Shown here in pieces: positions 5,910 through 11,781 of a DNA stretch of 11,781 nucleotides; the first letter of the stretch is position 1, and every line of letters starts with the position of its first letter. The notes below the pieces were generated by a model. That model was given only the letters and a program-made list of their open reading frames with translations, did not search any database and had not been told where the DNA came from. Location of the stretch: assembly GCA_012520715.1 (NCBI GenBank), contig JAAYNT010000049.1, positions 1 through 11,781 on the forward strand. Reading direction: 5' to 3'. The DNA comes from Acholeplasmataceae bacterium. GTDB taxonomy: Bacteria; Bacillota_I; Bacilli_A; Acholeplasmatales; Acholeplasmataceae. A program made the translations under genes and the position numbers.

Positions 5910-6467
5910 TTAATCATTCCCTTTTTTAAAAAACTCTTGAATTCCATCTTCAAAAGCATCATTACCATACATATCATTAGCAACTATTCCATAAAAATCA
6001 ACTACTTCTAATCTTCTAATTGCCTCTGCATCTAACTCTTCATACATTACAACTTCGCTTTTTGTAATTGATTTTTTAATTAATGCTCCAGTTCCACCGA
6101 TTGCTGAGATATATACTGCTTGGTATTTTTCTAAAAGTTCTTTAAACTCTTTAGTTCTTCCGCCTTTACCAATCATGACTTTAACTCCTTCTTTTAGGAG
6201 TATCTCAGCGTATGGATCCATTCTATAACTTGTTGTTGGACCGGCTGAACCAATTACCTCTCCAGGTATGGTTGGAGTAGGTCCAACATAGTAAATTGAT
6301 GCATTTTTTAAATCGATATTTAATTTATTACCTTCTTTAATATCTTTAACTAACATTTTATGAGCAGCATCTCTTGCTGTATAAATTACTCCTGTAATAT
6401 AAACAATATCACCAGCTCTTAAATCTTTTAGTTGTTCTAATGTAATTGGACTTGTAATTTTTTTCAT
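5910..6467 (-). CDS. fumB: Class I fumarate hydratase (or tartrate-dehydratase-like), beta subunit
   Basis: 185 residues from the ATG at 6467. This is the C-terminal (beta) module of the class I iron-sulfur hydrolyase, which with the alpha subunit interconverts fumarate and malate. Family landmarks are the start KKITSPIT, GDIVYITGVIYTARDAAHK (19-37), VGPTP (61-65), GSAGPTTSYRMDPY (73-86), IGKGG (99-103) and ITKSEVVMYEELDAEAIRRL (134-153). I chose this start because it matches the family N-terminus and has GGGTGA four bases upstream; an upstream ATG at 6479 overlaps the alpha stop (TAATG), and a longer frame to 6515 would overlap fumA by 37 bases. Gap to the alpha subunit is 11 bases. Two-subunit class I enzymes include TtdB and mesaconases, so fumarate is the likely but not proven substrate; the symbol denotes the beta subunit, not E. 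coli FumB. Confidence 0.9.
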   Translation of the reverse strand: MKKITSPITLEQLKDLRAGDIVYITGVIYTARDAAHKMLVKDIKEGNKLNIDLKNASIYYVGPTPTIPGEVIGSAGPTTSYRMDPYAEILLKEGVKVMIGKGGRTKEFKELLEKYQAVYISAIGGTGALIKKSITKSEVVMYEELDAEAIRRLEVVDFYGIVANDMYGNDAFEDGIQEFFKKGND

Positions 6468-6471
6468 ATTA

Positions 6472-6477
6472 TCACCC
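6472..6477 (-). promoter_or_regulatory. Ribosome binding site deciding the fumB start
   Basis: GGGTGA lies 4 bases before the ATG at 6467 and pairs with the GGTGA part of the anti-SD complement. It favours that start over the ATG at 6479, whose upstream bases lie in AT-rich fumA coding sequence with no visible binding site. Confidence 0.65.
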
Positions 6478-6478
6478 A

Positions 6479-7315
6479 TTAAATAATTATTTCTAAATGT
6501 CTTGCTGCATGGCACTGAATATTAATTGCTACCGGAAGTGCTGCAATGTGAGTTGGATGTTTAGCAATTTTAACAGCAAGAGCTGTTGTTTTACCACCAA
6601 ATCCCATTGGGCCAACTCCAAGCTCATTAATTTCTTGTAACAACTCAGCTTCAAGTTTGGCAAGTTCTGGATCTGGATTAACATCATCAATATTTCTCAT
6701 TAATGCTTCTTTAGCTATTTGTGCACTTTTTTCTAAGTTTCCACCAATTCCTAATCCTAATATAATAGGTGGACATGGTCTACCTCCAGCATTAAAAATA
6801 CTATCAAGAACTAACTTTTTAATGCCTTCGACACCATCAGCTGGAGTTAGCATTTTAACAAGACTCATATTTTCACTACCAGCTCCTTTAGGTGCTAGAA
6901 CAATTCTTATTTTGTTACCAGGAACTAAAGTTGTATGAATAATGGCCGGTGTATTATCTTTAGTGTTTACTCTAGTAATTGGATCAGCAACTGATTTTCT
7001 TAAGTAGCCTTCTACATAAGCATTTCTAACCCCTTGGTTAATTGCATCGTAAACATCTTTATCAAAATGAACATCGTAGCCAACTTCTAAAAATACAACA
7101 ACCATTCCTGTATCTTGACACATTGGTGCTAGTTCATCTTTTGCGATATCAGCATTTAAGACTATTTTTGATAACACGTCTTTACTTAATTCGCTACTTT
7201 CAGTTTTTATAGCTTTACTTAAAGCTTGATAAACATCATCTGGTAAAACTTTATTAGCTTTAACTAAAGCCTCAGCTACCTTTTTTGTAATTAAGTCTAC
7301 TTTAATTTCTCTCAT
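6479..7315 (-). CDS. fumA: Class I fumarate hydratase (or tartrate-dehydratase-like), alpha subunit
   Basis: 278 residues, the N-terminal (alpha) module of the oxygen-sensitive [4Fe-4S] hydrolyase. The three cluster cysteines are visible: Cys66 in PMCQDTG, Cys181 in GGRPCPP and Cys268 in IQCHAARH. Other family blocks are KGAGSENMS (143-151), GLGIGGN (187-193) and GVGPMGFGGKTTALAVK (233-249). AGAGGTGG eight bases before the ATG is one of the strongest ribosome binding sites in the window. It opens the fumA-fumB-adh unit. The enzyme presumably serves malate-fumarate interconversion in an anaerobic or fermentative metabolism, since labile cluster enzymes suit low oxygen; L-tartrate dehydratase (TtdA) is the main alternative and cannot be excluded by eye. 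Confidence 0.92.
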   Translation of the reverse strand: MREIKVDLITKKVAEALVKANKVLPDDVYQALSKAIKTESSELSKDVLSKIVLNADIAKDELAPMCQDTGMVVVFLEVGYDVHFDKDVYDAINQGVRNAYVEGYLRKSVADPITRVNTKDNTPAIIHTTLVPGNKIRIVLAPKGAGSENMSLVKMLTPADGVEGIKKLVLDSIFNAGGRPCPPIILGLGIGGNLEKSAQIAKEALMRNIDDVNPDPELAKLEAELLQEINELGVGPMGFGGKTTALAVKIAKHPTHIAALPVAINIQCHAARHLEIII

Positions 7316-7322
7316 TTACTAA

Positions 7323-7330
7323 CCACCTCT
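7323..7330 (-). promoter_or_regulatory. Strong ribosome binding site of fumA
   Basis: AGAGGTGG, 7 bases before the ATG, close to the full anti-SD complement. Confidence 0.85.
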
Positions 7331-7373
7331 TTAAATAATATCTTTCATTATCATTTTATCAAATATACAAAAG

Positions 7374-7404
7374 ATTATAAAGCCTTTTTGATATTACATG
7401 ACAA
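7374..7404 (-). promoter_or_regulatory. Possible promoter of the fumA-fumB-adh unit
   Basis: On the minus strand TTGTCA (7399-7404), a long 19-base spacer, and a perfect TATAAT (7374-7379). A second candidate nearer the gene is TTGATA (7357-7362), 16 bases, TATTAT (7335-7340), which would leave almost no leader. I prefer the first. Confidence 0.45.
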
Positions 7405-7415
7405 ATACGAAAATT

Positions 7416-7444
7416 AAACAAAAAAGAGCACAAACTGTGCTCTT
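7416..7444 (-). terminator. Terminator of the pepA-tRNA-Ala transcript
   Basis: AAGAGCACA-AAC-TGTGCTCTT (7424-7444), a 9-bp stem followed on the minus strand by TTTTTTG (complement of the A-run at 7420-7425). It lies 15 bases behind the tRNA-Ala CCA end and separates the long right-hand unit from the fumA promoter. Confidence 0.92.
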
Positions 7445-7459
7445 AAAATAATTTAGCTA

Positions 7460-7535
7460 TGGTGGAGCCTAGGGGGTTCGAACCCCTGACCTCATGGCTG
7501 CCAGCCATGCGCTCTCCCAGCTGAGCTAAGGCCCC
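7460..7535 (-). tRNA. tRNA-Ala (anticodon GGC)
   Basis: A canonical 76-base cloverleaf with encoded CCA and discriminator A. Acceptor GGGGCCT/AGGCTCC contains the G3-U70 pair that defines alanine identity; D arm GCTC/GAGC; anticodon stem CATGG/CCATG with loop CTGGCAG (anticodon GGC, reads GCC and GCU); variable loop AGGTC; T arm AGGGG/CCCCT with loop TTCGAAC. It starts only 20 bases behind the aminopeptidase stop, so it has no room for an independent promoter unless one lies inside that coding sequence. Confidence 0.97.
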
Positions 7536-7538
7536 TTC

Positions 7539-7556
7539 GTAAGGCCAAAGCCTTAC
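7539..7556 (-). other. Hairpin between aminopeptidase stop and tRNA-Ala
   Basis: GTAAGGC, 4-base loop, GCCTTAC. The aminopeptidase TAG (7556-7558) sits at its base, and the right side leads directly to the tRNA acceptor stem. There is no T-run, so it is unlikely to terminate; it may protect the mRNA 3' end or guide processing of the joint transcript. Confidence 0.6.
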
Positions 7557-8950
7557 TATTTAACTAATTCGTATAATGTTCTAACACCAATACCTGTTGC
7601 ACCACTTGCGTAGTATCCTCTAGCTTTATTAAAAGCTGGACCAGCGATGTCTAAGTGAACAAATGGTTTTCCTTCAACAAAGTGAGTAAGGAAAATACCT
7701 GCTGTAATTGCTCCTGCACCACCTGGTATTGAGTTTTTAAGATCTCCTACTTCACCTTTTACAGCTTTTTCTAAAGCAGGAGTAATTGGTAATCTCCAGT
7801 TTAATTCGCCGGCACGTAAGCCTGCTTCATGAACTTCTTTATAAAAACGATCATTATTTGAAACTGCACCTGTAATTTCTGTACCAAGTGCAACTACACA
7901 TGCTCCTGTTAGAGTAGATAGTTCAACAATTTTTGTTGTATTAAGTTTTGTAGCTGCAAAATATAATGTATCAGCAAGTGTAACTCTACCCTCAGCATCA
8001 GTATTACCAATTTCAATAGTACTACCTTTTAAACTGCCTACGATATCGCCATTTTTATAAGCTGATCCATCAATCATATTTTCAACTAAGCCTGTAACTG
8101 CAACTACGTTGACTGGTAGTTTATTATCACTAATTGCTTTTAAGGCACCAACAACTGCAGCTGAACCGCCCATATCGCATTGCATTGTAACCATGCTTCC
8201 AGCTGGTTTTAATGCATATCCGCCTGAGTCATAAGTTAAACCTTTACCGACAAATGTAATATGTTCATCTGTTTCTTTATTTGGCATATATTTTAAGACT
8301 ACTAATCTTGGTTCTTTATCGCTTCCTTCTGCAACTGCAAGTAAAGCTTTAAACCCCATTGCTTCTAGTTGTGGTTTATCATAAACCTCAACTTCAACTT
8401 CGCTATTTTCAAATAGCTTAACAATCTCATTAGCATAGCTTTCTGGATATAAATCAATAGCTGGTGTATTAACAAAGTCTTTAGCAATATTAACTGCATT
8501 TACTAAGTTAGTAACTTCTGTTACGACATGTTCTACTTTTTTAACACCATTAAGTGATAATTCAATTACTAAATCATCTTCTTTTTTAGATTTATATTTA
8601 TCAAATGAGTAGTTTGAATGTAGTAAACCTTCAACTAAATGAGCTAAAAACTTATCAACATCTTTAACATCTTTTAAGTCTAAGTGGGCTTTTGTAACTT
8701 TATTAGAAGCTAATGCTTTTCCTAATTTAAATCCCGCTAGTCTTACATCTTCTCCATCAAACTTTTTATTTGACCCTAAACCAAGATAAATTACTCCTTC
8801 ACGTTTAACGTTTAAGCTTGCAAATACTTCTCCTGATTTACCACTAAATAATTTGGCTTTTTTTAATTCTTTGGCTCCTTCTGATAAGTTGTTGTCAAAT
8901 TCTACAACTACTTCTGCCTTAGTTTTTTTATCAAATACTAATTTTAACAT
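7556..8950 (-). CDS. pepA: Leucyl aminopeptidase (M17 family)
   Basis: 464 residues from the ATG at 8950. M17 enzymes remove N-terminal residues from peptides in the cytoplasm as two-metal hexamers. All active-site positions are present: Lys236 and Asp241 in VGKGLTYDSGG, Lys248 in YALKP, Asp259 in CDMGG, and Asp318, Glu320 and Arg322 in the signature NTDAEGRV (usual form NTDAEGRL). The N-terminal macro-like domain covers about residues 1-150. A longer reading frame reaches 9001, but AAAGGA lies nine bases before the ATG at 8950 and the extra 17 residues (MYFILINMILYIKGREK) derive from intergenic AT-rich sequence. Glycerol kinase ends 55 bases upstream; a weak promoter could lie between (TATACT at 8988-8993), or it is the last protein gene of that unit, followed by tRNA-Ala. 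Confidence 0.93.
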   Translation of the reverse strand: MLKLVFDKKTKAEVVVEFDNNLSEGAKELKKAKLFSGKSGEVFASLNVKREGVIYLGLGSNKKFDGEDVRLAGFKLGKALASNKVTKAHLDLKDVKDVDKFLAHLVEGLLHSNYSFDKYKSKKEDDLVIELSLNGVKKVEHVVTEVTNLVNAVNIAKDFVNTPAIDLYPESYANEIVKLFENSEVEVEVYDKPQLEAMGFKALLAVAEGSDKEPRLVVLKYMPNKETDEHITFVGKGLTYDSGGYALKPAGSMVTMQCDMGGSAAVVGALKAISDNKLPVNVVAVTGLVENMIDGSAYKNGDIVGSLKGSTIEIGNTDAEGRVTLADTLYFAATKLNTTKIVELSTLTGACVVALGTEITGAVSNNDRFYKEVHEAGLRAGELNWRLPITPALEKAVKGEVGDLKNSIPGGAGAITAGIFLTHFVEGKPFVHLDIAGPAFNKARGYYASGATGIGVRTLYELVK

Positions 8951-8959
8951 TTTTTCACG

Positions 8960-8965
8960 TCCTTT
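8960..8965 (-). promoter_or_regulatory. Ribosome binding site deciding the pepA start
   Basis: AAAGGA, 9 bases before the ATG at 8950. The upstream in-frame ATGs at 8980 and 9001 have no comparable site. Confidence 0.8.
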
Positions 8966-9005
8966 AATATATAATATCATATTTATAAGTATAAAATACA
9001 TTTAA

Positions 9006-10481
9006 TTACTTCATAGGGCGAAAACTAATTGTTGCTTCTACAGCTCTTTTCCAATTTGAGTATAGTCTGTTTCGCTCATTTTCATTAATTCTTGGATAAA
9101 ATAATTGTTTTATCTTTTTGTTTCTTTCGATTTCTTGTTGGTTTTTCCAGAAGCCTGACTTTAATCCCGCAATGTAAGCTGCACCAAGTGCGGTTACTTC
9201 CATTTCTTTTGTTTGAATCACTCTTAAATTAGAAATATCAGCTTGAAATTGTAATAAATAATTATTTCTTGAAGCGCCACCATCACTTGAAATACTAGTA
9301 ATTTCTCGGTTCATTTCATGTTTTAATATTTTTAAAACATCTTCAATTTGATATCCAATACTATTAAGGGCTGCTCTTATAATATCGTTTTGATTTGTCT
9401 TACGATTTATCCCAAGAATTGAGGCTCTTACTTGTGAGTCCCAATATGGTGTTCCAAGTCCTACAAATGCTGGAACAACATAAATATCGTTCGTATTTGA
9501 CTTTAGTGCCATTTGTTCAGATTCATTGGCACTTCTTAAAATTTTTAAATCATCTCTTAGCCACTGAACAACGGCACCGGCCATAAATACCGAACCTTCA
9601 AGTGCATATGTTGTCTTTCCGCCAATTTTCCAAGCCGGAGTTGTAAGTAGACCACTACTTGATATGACTGGAGTTGAATTAGTATTAATTAAAATAAAAC
9701 ATCCCGTTCCGTAGGTTGCTTTTAAGTCACCTTCATTAAAACACTGATGTCCAAATAGTGATGATTGTTGATCTCCAATCATTGCGTTAATTGGTATTTT
9801 TACTCCGTTATATTCAAAGTCACCAAAGTAATCATCAGTATCTACTACTTCGGGTAAGATTGATTTAGGAATTTCAAATTTTTCTAATATTTCATCGTCC
9901 CATTTTTCCTCAAAAATATTATAAAGTAGAGTCCTTGATGCATTTGTAATATCTGTTTTAAAGACTTGTCTTTTTGTTAGATGCCATAGTAAGTATGTGT
10001 CAACTGTACCAAACATTACATTATCAATATTAGGCTTACATACATCTAGTATATATTTGATTTTAGAGGCACTAAAATACGGGTTTATTTTAAGACCGGT
10101 CTTACGCAGAACCATTTCTTCATAGCCTCTACTAATCCAATCATTAGTAATATCTATTGTATGTTTAGATTGCCAACTAATGACATTATAAAAGGCTTTA
10201 CCGGTGTTTTTGTCCCACATGATAGTTGTTTCTCTTTGGTTAGTAATCCCAATTGAACAAACTTCGTTTGGGTCAATTTGATGACGCTTGAATGTTCTAT
10301 CAAGCAAAACTAAAACAGAGTCAATTAACTCTTGCGGATCTTGTAAGATTTCACCATTTCTAGTTTCATTAATAGCAACAGGCATTTGTTCTTTATATAA
10401 AACATCGCCTTCTTTATTAACAACTACTACTCTGCTTGAAGTAGTTCCTTGATCAATTGCGATTATATATTTCTTAGGCAT
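9006..10481 (-). CDS. glpK: Glycerol kinase
   Basis: 491 residues, full length for this FGGY-family enzyme, which makes sn-glycerol 3-phosphate from glycerol and ATP. DQGTTSSR (10-17) is the phosphate loop; glycerol contacts match the E. coli numbering at Arg83 and Glu84 (NQRE), Trp103 and Tyr135, with the catalytic Asp237 in GDQQSSLFG. DGGASRNNYLLQFQAD (400-415) is the C-terminal ATPase signature. At the place where many Firmicutes enzymes have the histidine phosphorylated by HPr (HFYG-type loop before the GDQQ motif) this one has Glu223 in EYNG, so PTS activation by that route is unlikely. The ATG overlaps the hydrolase stop by 8 bases (ATGCCTAA) and has no good ribosome binding site, pointing to translational coupling. 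No glpF or glpO is visible nearby. Confidence 0.96.
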   Translation of the reverse strand: MPKKYIIAIDQGTTSSRVVVVNKEGDVLYKEQMPVAINETRNGEILQDPQELIDSVLVLLDRTFKRHQIDPNEVCSIGITNQRETTIMWDKNTGKAFYNVISWQSKHTIDITNDWISRGYEEMVLRKTGLKINPYFSASKIKYILDVCKPNIDNVMFGTVDTYLLWHLTKRQVFKTDITNASRTLLYNIFEEKWDDEILEKFEIPKSILPEVVDTDDYFGDFEYNGVKIPINAMIGDQQSSLFGHQCFNEGDLKATYGTGCFILINTNSTPVISSSGLLTTPAWKIGGKTTYALEGSVFMAGAVVQWLRDDLKILRSANESEQMALKSNTNDIYVVPAFVGLGTPYWDSQVRASILGINRKTNQNDIIRAALNSIGYQIEDVLKILKHEMNREITSISSDGGASRNNYLLQFQADISNLRVIQTKEMEVTALGAAYIAGLKSGFWKNQQEIERNKKIKQLFYPRINENERNRLYSNWKRAVEATISFRPMK

Positions 10482-11265
10482 GATTATCTAACCACTCAAT
10501 CGTTTTATTTATTACTTTATCTTTTTCTAAGTCATTGTATATCTCATGTAGTGACTCTTCCCATATTACTAATTCTTTATCAGTTGAAGCAACTTTTTGA
10601 TATAAATTAACACTAAATTCTTGTGGGACTGTCGGATCTAATTTGCCGTGCATTATTAGTACAGGCATTTTAATATTATCATAGTTTTTCTTCAAAATTT
10701 TTGACCCTTTCATAATAACTTCGCCCAAGACACCAATTTTATAACTTTTTAAAACATAAGGGTCATTTAAATAATCTTCTTCTACTTCTTTAATTGTTGC
10801 AAGTGAGTCTTTGGCGATGTTATTTTTAATTCTTACCCATCTTAATAATTGATATGGTATTATTTTTAATAAATTTAATTGTTTCATAACATCAGTTGCA
10901 GCACCACTTGAGATATAACCATCAATATCCCCAATCGTACTAGCATAAATATTTGTTATACCGCCACCTAAACTATGTCCTAATACAAATACTTTTAAGT
11001 TGTTTTTTTCTCTTGCGTAATTGATAATATCTTGTAAGTCTTCAAGTAAGATTTCTAAACTTTTTACATACCCTTTTTTACCTTGAGTTCTACCATGACC
11101 TCTTTGGTCATATCTAAAAACATTGTATCCAGCTTCATTAAGTTTTGATACAACATAGTCATAACGATGCAAATGCTCAGCAATCCCGTGTACTATAACA
11201 ACATTTGCTTTTGCATTTGTTACTATATCTTCTTTAAAGTATAGAAATGTTTTATCTTTAATCAT
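10474..11265 (-). CDS. Alpha/beta hydrolase, monoacylglycerol lipase / lysophospholipase type
   Basis: 263 residues, the usual size for the Hydrolase_4 group. The oxyanion segment HGIAEHLHRYD is at 26-36, DQRGHGRTQGK at 53-63, and the catalytic triad is Ser98 in GHSLGG, Asp210 in HGKLDPTVP and His240 in ESLHEIYND. There is no signal peptide, so it acts in the cytoplasm, perhaps on membrane-derived monoacylglycerols or lysophospholipids; the acyl substrate is inferred from family resemblance. GGGTGA six bases before the ATG supports the start. The frame overlaps the cyclotransferase-like gene by 8 bases upstream and glycerol kinase by 8 bases downstream. The pairing with glycerol kinase suggests that glycerol it releases is phosphorylated directly. 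Confidence 0.9.
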   Translation of the reverse strand: MIKDKTFLYFKEDIVTNAKANVVIVHGIAEHLHRYDYVVSKLNEAGYNVFRYDQRGHGRTQGKKGYVKSLEILLEDLQDIINYAREKNNLKVFVLGHSLGGGITNIYASTIGDIDGYISSGAATDVMKQLNLLKIIPYQLLRWVRIKNNIAKDSLATIKEVEEDYLNDPYVLKSYKIGVLGEVIMKGSKILKKNYDNIKMPVLIMHGKLDPTVPQEFSVNLYQKVASTDKELVIWEESLHEIYNDLEKDKVINKTIEWLDNHA

Positions 11266-11716
11266 TTTTATTCACCCATTTCTTTGATCTTTGTAGTGCT
11301 TCTTCTAAATATTTAATATCAAAATCATGTTCCATATATCCTTTTTTTACTAACTTATAATAATCATCGCTAGGTAGTCCGTATATGGAACTATCATTCA
11401 TTATATATGTAAGTGTTAATACCCTTTGATTATGAAGTAGTAACTCCGTTTCTACTTTATAATATAAATTAGTATGAATACTTTCATAATAATCTAGAGC
11501 TTTTTCATCTTCAGTGGATATTTTGTATATAGCAATCGGTATTTCACTACTTTCATCTTTTTCAATAGTTAGATATGTATTAGATAACTCATTTAGTCTT
11601 TTAAAACTTAACTTATATCCTTCCATTGTGGCAGTTGTTACTAATTTAGCATTGGGACATCTTTTATAAAAAGAAGTCGTATCTAAATTACTGCCGTAAG
11701 CTAGATAGTACTTCAT
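11258..11716 (-). CDS. Gamma-glutamylcyclotransferase-like (AIG2 fold) protein
   Basis: 152 residues from the ATG at 11716. The family signature YGSNL is at residues 7-11, and the likely catalytic acid is Glu78 in LDYYESI, followed by YYK, the usual substrate-pocket arrangement. Members cyclise gamma-glutamyl peptides or amines to 5-oxoproline, but many bacterial AIG2-like proteins have unknown substrates. A TTG at 11728 could add four residues (MIIK); I prefer the ATG because MKYYLAYGSN is a typical N-terminus and because the stop of the preceding frame lies one base before it (TAA-A-ATG). No ribosome binding site is evident for either, so coupling to the upstream gene is likely. The downstream hydrolase overlaps by 8 bases. 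Confidence 0.83.
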   Translation of the reverse strand: MKYYLAYGSNLDTTSFYKRCPNAKLVTTATMEGYKLSFKRLNELSNTYLTIEKDESSEIPIAIYKISTEDEKALDYYESIHTNLYYKVETELLLHNQRVLTLTYIMNDSSIYGLPSDDYYKLVKKGYMEHDFDIKYLEEALQRSKKWVNKND

Positions 11717-11717
11717 T

Positions 11718-11781
11718 TTAATAATCAAAATAAGAGTTATCTAAGTTATTAGTAATTAACTTAATTAACTCAACACTATCA
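11718..11781 (-). CDS. C-terminal tail of an unknown gene, cut by the window edge
   Basis: On the minus strand a frame open from the window edge (first full codon at 11780) gives DSVELIKLITNNLDNSYFDY and stops with TAA at 11718-11720, one base before the cyclotransferase-like ATG. The other two frames contain early stops, the composition looks protein-like (amphipathic helix then acidic-aromatic end), and the TAA-A-ATG junction is typical of coupled operon genes. Twenty residues are too few to assign a family. Confidence 0.5.
   Translation of the reverse strand, partial: DSVELIKLITNNLDNSYFDY

Noticed and set aside
6468..6515. 16-residue N-terminal extension of the fumarase beta subunit
   Set aside because: It would overlap fumA by 37 bases, does not match the family N-terminus, and the ATG at 6467 has its own GGGTGA site.
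6657..6938. 93-codon plus-strand open frame
   Set aside because: Antisense to fumA over its conserved GGRPCPP and GLGIGGN blocks; the frame is a by-product of that codon use.
7539..7556. Hairpin behind pepA read as a terminator
   Set aside because: The stem is only 7 bp, no T-run follows, and a proper terminator lies behind the tRNA instead.
8951..9001. 17-residue N-terminal extension of the aminopeptidase
   Set aside because: It comes from AT-rich intergenic DNA, has no ribosome binding site, and the ATG at 8950 has AAAGGA at the right distance.
9395..9586. 63-codon plus-strand open frame
   Set aside because: Antisense to the conserved middle of glpK with no start signal.
1..11781. Mobile element, prophage, defence island or CRISPR array
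   Set aside because: No transposase, integrase, terminal repeats, Cas-like protein or regularly spaced repeats were seen; gene order and composition look uniform.

Overview
The window is AT-rich (by eye roughly one third G+C) and reads as chromosomal housekeeping and fermentative DNA from a low-GC Gram-positive relative, in the Bacillota/Mollicutes direction (an Acholeplasma- or Izemoplasma-like lineage is my best guess, by inference only). Supports are a lipoteichoic-acid-synthase-like protein, strong AGGAGG/GGTGA-type ribosome binding sites, dense rho-independent terminators, encoded CCA on all tRNAs, and a low-GC gene repertoire. UGA is used as a stop (the acetyltransferase ends in TGA at 3043-3045) and tryptophan is UGG, so the Mycoplasma/Spiroplasma code does not apply. 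I see no insertion sequence, phage gene, CRISPR array or integrase.

Layout. Bases 1-1344 (+) hold the 3' part of an LtaS-like phosphoglycerol transferase that converges with a cold-shock protein gene (1380-1574, -); one bidirectional terminator serves both. The 305-base stretch 1575-1879 holds the cspA leader and promoter, a perfect 10-bp inverted repeat, and a self-contained tRNA-Thr(GGT) unit (+) with promoter and terminator. From 1880 to 3537 (-) an acetyltransferase gene and a membrane M50-like metalloprotease gene overlap by ATGA and appear to share one promoter framed by an operator-like repeat. The 327-base stretch 3538-3864 holds that promoter, tRNA-Gly(GCC) (-) with promoter and terminator, and the terminator of the next gene. 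Then come an unrecognised polytopic membrane protein (3865-4641, -) and a three-gene unit fumA-fumB-adh (7315 to 4729, -): a two-subunit class I fumarase-type hydratase and a YqhD/BdhA-type iron alcohol dehydrogenase.

The right part (11781 to 7460, -) looks like one long transcription unit: the tail of an unknown gene, a gamma-glutamylcyclotransferase-like gene, a monoacylglycerol-lipase-like hydrolase, glycerol kinase, a leucyl aminopeptidase and, 20 bases behind the aminopeptidase stop, tRNA-Ala(GGC) followed by a terminator. The reading frames overlap by 8 bases at two junctions and are 1 base apart at another. The lipase-kinase pair suggests a scavenging route from (mono)acylglycerol to glycerol to glycerol 3-phosphate, which would also feed glycerophospholipid and, if present, lipoteichoic acid chemistry.

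I did not find a clearly new defence or mobile system. The items best worth a second look are the lipase-glycerol kinase coupling, the LtaS-like protein with serine at the nucleophile position, the acetyltransferase-M50 protease pair with an operator-like repeat, the aminopeptidase-tRNA-Ala read-through arrangement, and two palindromes near the divergent cspA and tRNA-Thr promoters.
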